Origin: Candidatus Halobonum tyrrellensis G22
GTDB taxonomy: Archaea > Halobacteriota > Halobacteria > Halobacteriales > Haloferacaceae
Reading direction: 5' to 3'
DNA length: 64,000 nt
NCBI RefSeq assembly: GCF_000495475.1
Contig: NZ_ASGZ01000002.1
Coordinates: 186,001 to 250,000, forward strand
Shown: positions 55,579 to 63,631 of the stretch, piece by piece
Numbering within the stretch: the stretch's first letter is position 1
Layout: every line of letters begins with the position of its first letter
Program-made: the position numbers and the translations under genes
The notes under the pieces: generated by a model
What the model was told of the DNA's origin: nothing
The model's database searches: none
What the model saw: the letters and a program-made list of their open reading frames with translations, nothing else

Positions 55579-55912
55579 TACAAACGAACGTAGTCGCCGT
55601 CGCGGCATAACCCTTCCGAGAGTCGCGGTATCACGACACCTTCCCGGAGCGCGGGCGAGGGTGGCGAAACCCACCCTCCCCGTAGCTGGAACGGGTCAGC
55701 GCGTGTCCCGACTGAACACGATACCTCCGTTTAGACACGCTCGCGTCGATTCCGCGAAGCGTTGCTCTTGCCGCCCGGTTCGACCGGTTCGACCGAACCT
55801 AGATTCACAGCCGATCGCGGGACCGCAAGGCGGTTTCGACGGAGTCGATACTCCCTCCGTGTTCGGGAGCGGTCGGACGAACGTTGATACGTGTGCTACT
55901 CCTCTAGCGCGT
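55579..55912. other. Spacer between cold-shock gene and small protein gene
   Basis: No gene was seen. It should hold the cold-shock promoter (minus) and the promoter for the next gene (plus). Confidence 0.4.
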
Positions 55913-56329
55913 ATGACCGAACTCCCCGACGAACGTCAACTCGTTGTCCAGGCGCAGTCCCGGCTGGAGGAGTGGACGAACGGCGCCCGTACCCGAGCGT
56001 ACGTCGAACTGTTCGAGGGCGAGGACCCGCTCCTCGCTCCCGAGGAGATGCGCCGACTGGATTCGCTCGACTCGGCGATGGAACGGGGAGGGGGCGACGG
56101 TGTCTGGGGCACGGACCAGTACGGAATCCACACGACTGGGGGCGGATCGATCGGTGTCGTCTGTGTGTACCACCCACAGATCACCGCCGACTCCGTGCTC
56201 CGGGGGGACGACGGCATCGACGACGAAACCGAGGAGCGACTCAACGCGGCCCTCTGGCGGTACAGCGAGCGTGTCGCGACGCTCATCGCGGACCAACTCG
56301 ACGAGTTCGTCGACCGGACGGAACGCTAA
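55913..56329 (+). CDS. Haloarchaeal conserved protein of unknown function (DUF7539-like)
   Basis: The 138-residue acidic protein reads RQLVVQAQSRLEEWTNGART near residue 9, then VELFEGEDPLLAPEEMRRLD and GSIGVVCVYHPQITADSVL near residue 80. This mixed alpha/beta pattern occurs in many haloarchaea; I recall a DUF7539 label, but not with certainty. Codon usage and the start ATG are normal. No function can be assigned; it sits between the two cold-shock genes. Confidence 0.7.
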   Translation: MTELPDERQLVVQAQSRLEEWTNGARTRAYVELFEGEDPLLAPEEMRRLDSLDSAMERGGGDGVWGTDQYGIHTTGGGSIGVVCVYHPQITADSVLRGDDGIDDETEERLNAALWRYSERVATLIADQLDEFVDRTER

Positions 56330-56342
56330 CCCGGGCGGACCG

Positions 56343-56603
56343 TCACCTGCCGGGCCACCAGCCGTAGAGTCGCTGCTGCTCGTCCGGCGCGGGGCGCTTC
56401 TTCGACTGCCGGTAGATCTTCCCCTCGAGGAGTTGGCGTTCGACCGCGTTCGCGAGGAGACGAAGCGCGTGCGTAGCGCCGTACCCCTCGCCATCGGCCG
56501 TGACGTAGCCCCGGTCCGTGGCGAGTCGGATCCGGGCTAGTACGAGCGGTACCCCTCGGCTGCGTTCGTCGTGTTCGTGGAGTTCGACACTCGCCGTGAG
56601 CAC
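56343..56603 (-). CDS. Hypothetical small protein
   Basis: The C-terminal 60 residues are convincing: ARIRLATDRGYVTADGEGYG, then ATHALRLLANAVERQLLEG and SKKRPAPDEQQRLYGWWPG. The frame stays open upstream to 56969, but that part has poor codon usage. GTG 56603 gives an 86-residue protein; GTG 56852 would give a longer one. It runs convergent to the previous gene. No known family was recognised. Confidence 0.5.
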   Translation of the reverse strand: MLTASVELHEHDERSRGVPLVLARIRLATDRGYVTADGEGYGATHALRLLANAVERQLLEGKIYRQSKKRPAPDEQQRLYGWWPGR

Positions 56604-57055
56604 GCTCACGTCGCCGTCCTCCGCGGACGCTCTCGGCTCGGTCGACGGTCGGGACGTGCTGGACTCGCGTTCCAACCTCGGCCGACGGTCGATTGGACGG
56701 CGACGCGAGCTGTCGGCGGCCGACGACACCGCGATACTCGCCGTCGGTACCGACGACGGCATCGAGTCGCTGGTCTTCGAACGCACCCTCGACAGTGGGG
56801 TCCCGACATCGAACTCCGTGAACTCGGTCGACAGAATCGCTGGAGTATCCACGTGTGATCCCCGAACGAACGCTCGCCGAACGGTAGGGCTGTCTACTAT
56901 CCGGTATCGGGACCCGCTCGGCTCCGCTCTCCGCGAGAAACTCGACCCCGTCGCCGGGCGGACAGGCAACGCCTGTCCTTCCCCAGTGCGCTATCGATCG
57001 GATACACCGGTCGAACGACCCATCGACGAAAATAGGGTTCGAGAGCAGTCGCCGT
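56604..57055. other. Spacer without a clear gene
   Basis: The minus-strand frame of the small protein and a plus-strand frame with VFERTLDSGVPTSNSV both cover this part, but neither has convincing codon bias. I call no gene here. Confidence 0.35.
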
Positions 57056-57325
57056 TCAGGTGGACACGTGACTGCGCGTCCAACCCGGGTCGTGGCCGGT
57101 GTGGTCGATGAGATCGGAGCGACACGCCGGGCAGTAGTCCGGAGTGACGGACTCGCTTCGAGGAACGTACACCGCGCCGCCGCACCTCACGCATGCATCC
57201 GCGACGATGGTCACACAGTCCGCACAGACGTTGAACTCGTCGACCGTGAGTTCGCGCAGGGGTTCGAGTTGTTTATCCAGGAGATACTCGTCGATGACCG
57301 TCTGGCAGTTGTGACACGGTTGCAT
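57056..57325 (-). CDS. Multi-zinc-ribbon protein, haloarchaeal (DUF7571-like)
   Basis: The 89-residue protein carries four CxxC knuckles: CHNC (residues 4-7), CADC (about 33), CVRC (about 44) and CPAC (about 65), so two zinc ribbons are likely. MQPCHNCQTVIDEYLLDKQL starts it. It has the look of a haloarchaeal conserved protein labelled DUF7571 (from memory). It is divergent from the second cold-shock gene, so a nucleic-acid-related role is possible. Confidence 0.78.
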   Translation of the reverse strand: MQPCHNCQTVIDEYLLDKQLEPLRELTVDEFNVCADCVTIVADACVRCGGAVYVPRSESVTPDYCPACRSDLIDHTGHDPGWTRSHVST

Positions 57326-57500
57326 AGCGATGCGTAGAGTACCTCGTGACCACATCGTAAATAGTTGGCCCCGAAGGGGGGCGAATCGCCGAGCGCCGAA
57401 CCCGCCCGCGCCACGGACCGCTCGCACCTGGTACAGCTAGAGTCGTGGGAGCGTGACTCTCGGAAGTATTATCTGCCACCGGGGAGTATGCTCATTTGCA

Positions 57501-57707
57501 ATGGCAAACGGTAAGGTTGACTTCTTCAACGACACGGGCGGCTACGGTTTCATTTCGACTGACAGCGACGAGGTAGACGACGACGAGGACGTGTTTTTCC
57601 ACATGGAAGACGTCGGCGGCGAGGACCTCGAAGAGGGTCAGGAAGTCGAGTTCGACATCGAATCATCCCCGAAGGGACCCCGCGCGACGAACCTCGTCCG
57701 CAAGTAA
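57501..57707 (+). CDS. Cold-shock domain protein (second copy)
   Basis: The 68-residue protein repeats the first cold-shock protein almost exactly in the core (FFNDTGGYGFIST, VFFHMEDVGGEDL, SPKGPRATNLVRK) but has a longer acidic loop (DSDEVDDDED). The ATG is about 30 bases below an AGTATTATC TATA-like box. Confidence 0.94.
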   Translation: MANGKVDFFNDTGGYGFISTDSDEVDDDEDVFFHMEDVGGEDLEEGQEVEFDIESSPKGPRATNLVRK

Positions 57708-57869
57708 CCACGTCTTCTGCTCGTCGCTCGAAGTGACGGGCGGAGATCAAATTTTCTGAGGCGCGTACACACCGTCGCTAGCGCTCGCTATCCGCTCTCC
57801 CCATCCGGGACAGGGACAACGAGTCGCGCGGCAACGAGAGAGACGAGACGCGCGGTACGCTCAGGTGCC

Positions 57870-58229
57870 CGCTACGGCCGGAGTACACCGAGCTACGCCT
57901 GTTGGTGCGGCGACCGCTTGGCCGAACTCCTGTTCGGTCAGAACGACCGCCTGCCGGTGCTGTTGAATGATCTAGACGGACACGCGTGGTACTAGGAGCT
58001 GTACGACCCGTTTGAGGACTCGGGCAGCGCGGCGGCCCACTACCGGGAGGACGACCTCCTTCCCGTCTGCTTGCACAACCTCGCTGACGTCCACCGCACG
58101 TGGGAAATCGGCGAACTTGTCCGCCGTTTCGTCTCCTCAAAGGACGTCACCGAGAAGAAACTCTGGAACTGTCAGCTTCTCCCATCCGTCTTCGTCGTAC
58201 ATCATGCCCTCTCGAAGGGTAAATATTGA
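57870..58229 (+). pseudogene. Broken gene of unknown family in the AT-richer island
   Basis: One frame runs from about 57870 to the TGA at 58227-58229 with an in-frame TAG at 57993-57995. It reads YACWCGDRLAELLFGQNDRL, then LPVLLNDLDGHAWY, stop, then ELYDPFEDSGSAAAHYRED and NLADVHRTWEIGELVRRFV, ending SKGKY. Codon use and composition look like a once-real protein, but there is no start and a stop interrupts it. The end touches the TATA-like box of the nuclease gene. I recognise no family. Confidence 0.5.
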
Positions 58230-58258
58230 TACGTGAGGCTGTCTCAGAATCCAAACAA

Positions 58259-59530
58259 ATGGATTCCGCGATTGTCGATGGCGCCGTCTCCGATCTGCGG
58301 GCTGTGGTTGAGGATTTTCTGGATGAGCTAGCCGACCGCAATCTCTCGGCAGACCGACTCGGGGAAATCATCGAGGCTGACGCCGAGTTCGAAGGCGCCG
58401 ACCTTCGCCAGTTTCCCGAAAGATTCGTAGAGGATCACCTGATCTGGCCGGTACTCGACGTCCTCGGATACGCAGTTACGCCGCGACCGGACTCGCCGGG
58501 CCAGAGCCGAGAGGAGTACCCCGACTTCCGCGTGGACAACCTCCCGGCTATGGTCATCGGCGAGAACAAGTCGGTCAATGACATCGAGACTTCCAAGACA
58601 GAACTACTCGACTACCTTGACAACACCCGCTACGAGTACGGCATCGCGACCGATGGATTTCAATGGGGAGTTTACGAGATTGCCGAGACAGATGGGCGAA
58701 GTCTCGCGCTCGAACCGATTGTCGAACCCCAAAGCTTGAAGCAGGTCGTGCAGTACGTCGCCCGGGAGGGGCGGATGGTTCCTTACGCCGACCTCAACGG
58801 GCTCCCTGAACTGGACGGTCTGCTTGCCACCTTCTTTCAGAATCTCGGCCATCACCACGTACGGCGGGCCACCGGTGGCCTGTCGGACTTCCACGACCTG
58901 TACGCCGAGACGATCATCGGCGAAGGAGACTACAACCATAACGGCATCGACACACCACTTGCCGAAGCCGTTGATGCGCCGGCCGGCACGGGTGAAGCCG
59001 AGAAGACCGCGTTCGCGGCACTGCTTCTCGATCGACTGACCTTCGTCCGACTGATGCGCGACCGTGGAGTGCTGAAGGTCAAGTTACATGAGGAGTGGAG
59101 TCATCACAACAAGGGTCTGAATCGGTTCCAAGGTTCGTTCTACGACACCCATCTCAAGCCCCTCTTCTACGATGTGCTGTCGGAACCGAAGGGAGAACGC
59201 GAAGAGGACAAGTTCGGGAATCCCCCTCATTTCGCCGGCGGCCTGTTCGAACCGGTGCTTCACGACGAGGGTGCGTATGATGTCAGTGACGACGTAATGC
59301 AGGACGTTCTTACAGTGTTCATCGAAGGTGAATCGCGGACGGTGATCAACGAGGGGGCTCGTGGTTCTCTGCTGGAGTCCTACCGCGCGACCGAGGAGCC
59401 CGATCTGGCCGGGCGGATGGCCGAGTGGTACGCCGACCTGACGCGGGTGTACGAGACGGAGTTGGCGTACGTTGAAGAGAACATCAGCCCGACGCTTCGC
59501 CGACATTCAATCGGGGCTATAGACGACTAA
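58259..59530 (+). CDS. N-terminal part of a type IIG (Eco57I-like) restriction enzyme, truncated
   Basis: The 423 residues match the N-terminus of haloarchaeal Eco57I-type enzymes. A PD-(D/E)xK-like nuclease site is formed by YPDF (Asp89) and VIGENKS (Glu102, Lys104). A helical domain follows with LLLDRLTFVRLMRDRGVL and FYDTHLKPLFYDVLSEPKGE. It ends soon after YVEENISPTLRRHS, where full-length members continue into an N6-adenine methyltransferase domain and target recognition domain (usually over 1000 residues). The ATG lies about 30 bases below TAAATATTG. Base composition is AT-richer than the surroundings. It may be a truncated remnant or a stand-alone nuclease. Confidence 0.75.
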   Translation: MDSAIVDGAVSDLRAVVEDFLDELADRNLSADRLGEIIEADAEFEGADLRQFPERFVEDHLIWPVLDVLGYAVTPRPDSPGQSREEYPDFRVDNLPAMVIGENKSVNDIETSKTELLDYLDNTRYEYGIATDGFQWGVYEIAETDGRSLALEPIVEPQSLKQVVQYVAREGRMVPYADLNGLPELDGLLATFFQNLGHHHVRRATGGLSDFHDLYAETIIGEGDYNHNGIDTPLAEAVDAPAGTGEAEKTAFAALLLDRLTFVRLMRDRGVLKVKLHEEWSHHNKGLNRFQGSFYDTHLKPLFYDVLSEPKGEREEDKFGNPPHFAGGLFEPVLHDEGAYDVSDDVMQDVLTVFIEGESRTVINEGARGSLLESYRATEEPDLAGRMAEWYADLTRVYETELAYVEENISPTLRRHSIGAIDD

Positions 59531-60171
59531 ATCGGATTGATTTTTCCGGTATTCACTTCCCTGCTGTCAGACCTATCACTCGGCGTCTGATTTGTAGAAA
59601 TCCAAACTGCGACGATCTGGCCCCGTAGCTCCAACGTTCGATATAGCTGTATGAAGTTTATCAGATCCATGTCTCGCTTGCAACCGCCGAATTCACCGTC
59701 GAGACGCGGTCTATCGTCACACCGCTACTGAGAAGAGGCCACTTCTGCTTAGTGTCGTAAGCACACGTGGATATCGGCGGGTCGACGCCCGCGGGTCCGC
59801 GCGTCGGCTCCGCCGACCGACGACCGGGGTTCGCGGGCCGGGTCCGCGCGTCCAACCGCTCGACTTCGGTGGCCCGCCGTACGCCGAGGCCGACTTCGTG
59901 ATCGCGCGCGTGGAGTGACGGTCGGAAGCGGTCGCGGGTCGATCACGTTCTCCCCGCCGCCCCGTCGATGTCGGAACCGGCAAGCGAGCGGTCGAGATCC
60001 GGTTCGCTCTCGTTCGCTATCCCGACCGCCCGATCGGTGGCCGACCGGATCGGAGGCGACTCGTCGAGGCAGCCGAGCGAGAGCCGGTGAGCGGTGACTT
60101 CGTATCTGACGGACGACGGCACCGTGGCCGTGATAACTGTTCTCGGTACCTCAGGTTACTACGCTTCCTGT
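59531..60171. other. Spacer with decayed sequence behind the nuclease gene
   Basis: The first 230 bases are AT-rich like the island. A near-palindrome, AGAAGAGGCCACTTCT, lies near 59733. One frame ending at 59916-59918 reads VQPLDFGGPPYAEADFVIAR, which looks like the C-terminal end of a lost gene. The rest has no coding signal. Confidence 0.4.
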
Positions 60172-60192
60172 GGTACCTACCCTTAGTGAGGT
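60172..60192 (+). repeat. Copy A of a 21-base direct repeat flanking the dehydrogenase/enolase pair
   Basis: GGTACCTA, two bases, CTTAGTGAGGT. The same order occurs at 62791-62811 with only the two middle bases different. GGTAACT follows directly. It lies about 90 bases past the stop of the dehydrogenase gene. Confidence 0.75.
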
Positions 60193-60284
60193 AACTAACC
60201 CAACTCGGAACATTCGGTTTCCAGCAGTCGCGAAGCGACGGTACCGACGAGAGAGACGGAACTCGGTAGAGCAGCGGTGAACGC

Positions 60285-61247
60285 CTACTGAACCCGGTTT
60301 TCGAGGTCGTCGAGCGACCCGTCGCTCACCGCCGGCCAGTTCGCGGCGAGGATATCGGCGACGCGCTCGTAGTAGTGGGGGGTGTGCCCCGACGTGTGGG
60401 GGGTGAGAAACACGTTGTCGAGGTCCCACAGTTCGTGGTCCGGCGGGAGCGGTTCGGGGTCCGTCACGTCGAGCGCCGCGCCGCCGAGCGCGTTCGACTG
60501 GAGCGCGTCGACTAAGGCGTCGGTGTCGACTATCGGCCCGCGGCCGACGTTGACCAGGACGGCGTGCGGTTCGAGCGTCGCGAGTTCCGCCGCGCCGACC
60601 AGCCCCTCCGTCTCGTCGGTGAGCGGGCAGGCGACGACGACGTAGTCGCTCCGCGCGAACGCGTCGTGGACCGCCGCTTCGTCGAACCCGACGACTTCGT
60701 CCGTCGGGCCGCCCTTCTCGGGGGTGTAGCGCGCGCCGATGGTGTCGACGCCGAACCCGTCGAGCCGCTCCACCACCGCCTCGCCGATGGCACCCAGACC
60801 GACGACGGTGACGGTGGAGCCGTACAGTTCGCTCGCCTGCCCGCGCCGCCACTCGTGGCGGTCCTGTTGGCGGCGGAACCGGCCGAACTCGCGGGCGAAC
60901 GCGAGCATCGACCCGACGACGTGCTCGGCGATGTTGGGGCCGTGGACGCCCGACGCGTTCGTCACCGCCACGTCGTTCGCCGCCAGCGTCTCCAGGGGGA
61001 GCGACTCGTACCCCGCCGACGCGCACGCGAACAGCCGCAGGTTGTCGGCTCGTTCGACCAGTTCGGCGTCGACGTTGTGGCCGGTGATGACGGTGGCCGT
61101 CTCGGCCGCCGCCCGTTCGGCGGCGGGCGTTCCCGGCCGGACGACCGTCGCGTCCGCCGGTAGCCGTTCGCGGAGCGCCTCGGCGTACCGCTCGGTCGAG
61201 ATGCCGTGGCCGCCCTTCCGGAGCACCAGCACGTCGTCGCCGCTCAC
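60285..61247 (-). CDS. D-isomer-specific 2-hydroxyacid dehydrogenase
   Basis: This 320-residue NAD(P)-dependent enzyme reduces a 2-oxo acid to the D-hydroxy acid. The Rossmann motif VVGLGAIGEAVVERLDG is near residue 144. The catalytic Arg lies in NVGRGPIVDTDAL (about 232), the Glu in DPEPLPPDHELW (about 262), and the His in FLTPHTSGHTPHYY (about 281). It starts with GTG. It is divergent from the enolase-superfamily gene with 132 bases between starts; the two share a promoter region and probably a sugar-acid pathway. Confidence 0.92.
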   Translation of the reverse strand: MSGDDVLVLRKGGHGISTERYAEALRERLPADATVVRPGTPAAERAAAETATVITGHNVDAELVERADNLRLFACASAGYESLPLETLAANDVAVTNASGVHGPNIAEHVVGSMLAFAREFGRFRRQQDRHEWRRGQASELYGSTVTVVGLGAIGEAVVERLDGFGVDTIGARYTPEKGGPTDEVVGFDEAAVHDAFARSDYVVVACPLTDETEGLVGAAELATLEPHAVLVNVGRGPIVDTDALVDALQSNALGGAALDVTDPEPLPPDHELWDLDNVFLTPHTSGHTPHYYERVADILAANWPAVSDGSLDDLENRVQ

Positions 61248-61379
61248 CGTCGCCCACCTCGTCTCGGGTCGAGTGACATGCGCGGCGGTAGCGCGCCGAC
61301 CGGCTATGGCGTGTTGGTAGGAGCAATCGACGGGCCGAGATGACCGGGACTTACACCCCCCCGCTCGTACGGGCGACGT

Positions 61380-62555
61380 GTGGCACCGACGATCACTCGC
61401 ATCGAGAGCACGGAGTTCAGCTACTCGCTCGACGACCTGAGCACGGACGACAGCGGGTTCAACCTGGTGTACGAACCGGGCGAGACGACCGAACGCAAAC
61501 TCTTCGGGATCAAGATCCACACCGACGAGGGGATCACCGGGGAGTACGTGGGGGGGAACTCCCCCGCCGCGGCCCAGATCAACATGTTCGCCGACTACCT
61601 GATCGGCGAGAACCCCCTCGAACGGGAGCGCCACTGGTCGGAGATCAAGCGCGCGCTCCGGAAGTACGACCGCATGGGAATGGGTCCGATCGACATCGCG
61701 CTGTGGGACTTCGCCGGCAAGTACTACGACGCGGCGATCCACGAACTGCTCGGCACGTACCGCCACCGCATTCCCGCGTACGCGTCGACGTACCACGGCG
61801 ACGACAACGGCGGGCTCGACTCGCCCGAGGCGTTCGCCGACTTCGCCGAGCACTGTCTCGACTTGGGCTACTCGGGGTTCAAGATCCACGGCTGGGGCGG
61901 CGGCGACGACGCCCGCGACCTGAGCCGCGAACTCGACACGGTTCACGCCGTCGGCGAACGCGTCGGCGACGAGATGGACCTGATGCACGACCCCGCCTGC
62001 GAGTTGGAGACGTTCGCGGACGCGCTCACCCTCGGGCGCGCGCTCGACGAGGAGGGGTTCTTCTGGTACGAGGACCCCTACCGCGACGGCGGCATCTCCC
62101 AGCACGGCCACGGCAAACTCGCGGAGATGCTCGACACGCCGATCCTCCAGACCGAACACGTCCGCGGGCTGGAACCGCACACGGACTTCATGGCCAACGG
62201 GTCGACCGAGTTCCTCCGCGCGGACCCCGAGTACGACGCCGGTATCACGGGCGCGGTCAAACTCGCGCGCGTCGCCGAGGGGTTCGGGATGGACGTGGAG
62301 TTCCACGCGCCCGGCCCGGCCCAGCGGCAGTGTCTCGCCGCGATCCGGAACGCCAACTACTACGAGATGGCGCTGGTCCACCCCGACGCCGACAACACGA
62401 CGCCCCCCATCTACGCGGGCGACTACGCCGACCAACTCGACGCCGTCGACGACGACGGCACCGTCCCCGTCCCGGACGGGCCGGGGCTCGGCGTCGACTA
62501 CGACTGGGAGTTCATCGAGGAGAACGCCACGGGTAGCGTCCACGTCTACGAGTAG
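61380..62555 (+). CDS. Mandelate racemase/muconate lactonizing (enolase superfamily) enzyme
   Basis: This is a 391-residue enolase-superfamily enzyme. The barrel has Lys168-x-His170 in GFKIHGWG, metal ligands in LMHDPACE (Asp204), WYEDPYRD (Glu231) and QTEHVRG (about 258), and an acid/base region HAPGPAQRQ near 305. This fits acid-sugar dehydratases such as gluconate, galactonate or mannonate dehydratase more than racemases. The GTG start is fixed by a GACTTACACC TATA-like box about 30 bases upstream. The neighbouring dehydrogenase suggests use of sugar acids. Confidence 0.88.
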   Translation: MAPTITRIESTEFSYSLDDLSTDDSGFNLVYEPGETTERKLFGIKIHTDEGITGEYVGGNSPAAAQINMFADYLIGENPLERERHWSEIKRALRKYDRMGMGPIDIALWDFAGKYYDAAIHELLGTYRHRIPAYASTYHGDDNGGLDSPEAFADFAEHCLDLGYSGFKIHGWGGGDDARDLSRELDTVHAVGERVGDEMDLMHDPACELETFADALTLGRALDEEGFFWYEDPYRDGGISQHGHGKLAEMLDTPILQTEHVRGLEPHTDFMANGSTEFLRADPEYDAGITGAVKLARVAEGFGMDVEFHAPGPAQRQCLAAIRNANYYEMALVHPDADNTTPPIYAGDYADQLDAVDDDGTVPVPDGPGLGVDYDWEFIEENATGSVHVYE

Positions 62556-62905
62556 TTCGCTCGACTCCCGCCCCTCCCGCCGGCACCGGTCGCGTGTTTT
62601 CGAGCCAAAGATCGTCCGTCGGCAGGACGAGCACGAACTCGCCCGGCGGCCGCTGTCGGCGCAGCGACGCTTCGAGACGCCCGAATTCGACCGTCTCGGC
62701 GTTCGTTTCGGGTGACCGCCCGCCGTCCGACCGCACCTCTTCTCAGGCACCGGTGTTACCTTAGGTTACCCAGGCGCCTTAGGTAACTCAGGTACCTATG
62801 CTTAGTGAGGTCTCTGCGGTGCCTCAGCCGATGACGGCGAACGGGGTGCGGCGCACGCCGAACGTCTGACGCACAGTTAATGTGACGCGGTCCGACCCGC
62901 CGCGT
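62556..62905. other. Spacer with repeat cluster, no gene
   Basis: It contains copy B of the 21-base repeat and several related short elements. AGTTAATGTG near 62875 is a TATA-like box for the small gene that follows. No coding frame was recognised in the rest. Confidence 0.5.
62759..62811 (+). repeat. Copy B of the 21-base repeat with extra CCTTAGGT units
   Basis: CCTTAGGTTA (62759-62768) and CCTTAGGTAA (62777-62786) are direct repeats at an 18-base step. GGTACCTA, two bases, CTTAGTGAGGT (62791-62811) repeats copy A at 60172. The cluster is of iteron-like appearance and lies about 200 bases past the stop of the enolase-superfamily gene. Confidence 0.7.
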
Positions 62906-63064
62906 ATGGACGGGGACCGACCCGACGGACCGACCCGCCCCGACCGGTCGATTCGGTCGGACCGGGAGGCGACGGCTCGAGCGAGCGACACCGAGACGCC
63001 GGCCGGCGGCCGCGCCGCCGAAGCCACCGAAGCCGCCGTCGGCGCGGGGGGGACCGACCGATGA
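62906..63064 (+). CDS. Small hypothetical protein, first of a coupled pair
   Basis: A 52-residue charged and disordered protein (MDGDRPDGPTRPDRSIRSDR) starts about 25 bases below a TATA-like AGTTAATG. Its stop overlaps the ATG of the next gene (ATGA), so the two are coupled. It could be a true small partner or just a leader ORF. Confidence 0.45.
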   Translation: MDGDRPDGPTRPDRSIRSDREATARASDTETPAGGRAAEATEAAVGAGGTDR

Positions 63065-63534
63065 GCGGGTCGAACCCGTTCGACGACCTCGCGGAGGAGG
63101 TCGCGGGTGGCGACCGGAACGACCCCGCCGAGGCGGGGTCGACGACCGACGCGGCCGGGGCGGACGACGGACGCTCCGCGGGCGGGACCGCGAGCCGAGA
63201 CGGGGGGAGCGACCCCGGAGGGAGCGACGGCGCCGACGCCGCCCCGGGGGCGGACACGGTCGCCGGACCGACCCTGGAGAACAGTTCGCCGCCGTTCCCC
63301 TACTCCGAGACCGAACAGAAGCAGATGTACGTCCGCGGCGGTCTGTGGGACGAGTTCGAGGACCTCGGGTTCGACGCCGAACTCGAACTCCGCCGGACGT
63401 TCGACGTGCGAAACGTCGAGCAACGGGAGATCGACACCGCGCTCGTCCGGTTGGCGCTCGAACGGTTCTCCCCCGACGAGATCGCCGCGATGGTCGTCCG
63501 AACCCGCGGGTTCGACCCGTCTGACGGCGAGTGA
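63061..63534 (+). CDS. Hypothetical acidic protein with helical C-terminal domain
   Basis: The 157-residue protein has a long disordered N-terminal half rich in Gly, Asp, Ala and Ser (residues 1-78). The compact C-terminal helical domain reads SETEQKQMYVRGGLWDEFED, then EIDTALVRLALERFSPDEIA. Such tails with a short folded domain are widespread in haloarchaea, sometimes near plasmid partition genes. Function is unknown. It overlaps the gene before it by four bases. Confidence 0.68.
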   Translation: MSGSNPFDDLAEEVAGGDRNDPAEAGSTTDAAGADDGRSAGGTASRDGGSDPGGSDGADAAPGADTVAGPTLENSSPPFPYSETEQKQMYVRGGLWDEFEDLGFDAELELRRTFDVRNVEQREIDTALVRLALERFSPDEIAAMVVRTRGFDPSDGE

Positions 63535-63631
63535 CGCTCGGCGGGGATACCGACGCTATCAACCGTATATCGCGATATCGACTTCGACCCCCGGGAGCGT
63601 AGCGGGACGGGGACGGACGGTCACAACGGCG

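Noticed and set aside
60285-62750. An 821-codon minus-strand frame across the enolase-superfamily gene
   Set aside because: Only the last 320 codons (from GTG 61247) look like a protein, the hydroxyacid dehydrogenase. The upstream part mirrors the plus-strand gene.
62759-62811. CRISPR-like or replication origin interpretation of the CCTTAGGT cluster
   Set aside because: Only two or three short units, irregular spacing, no cas, cdc6/orc or rep gene nearby; listed as a repeat only.
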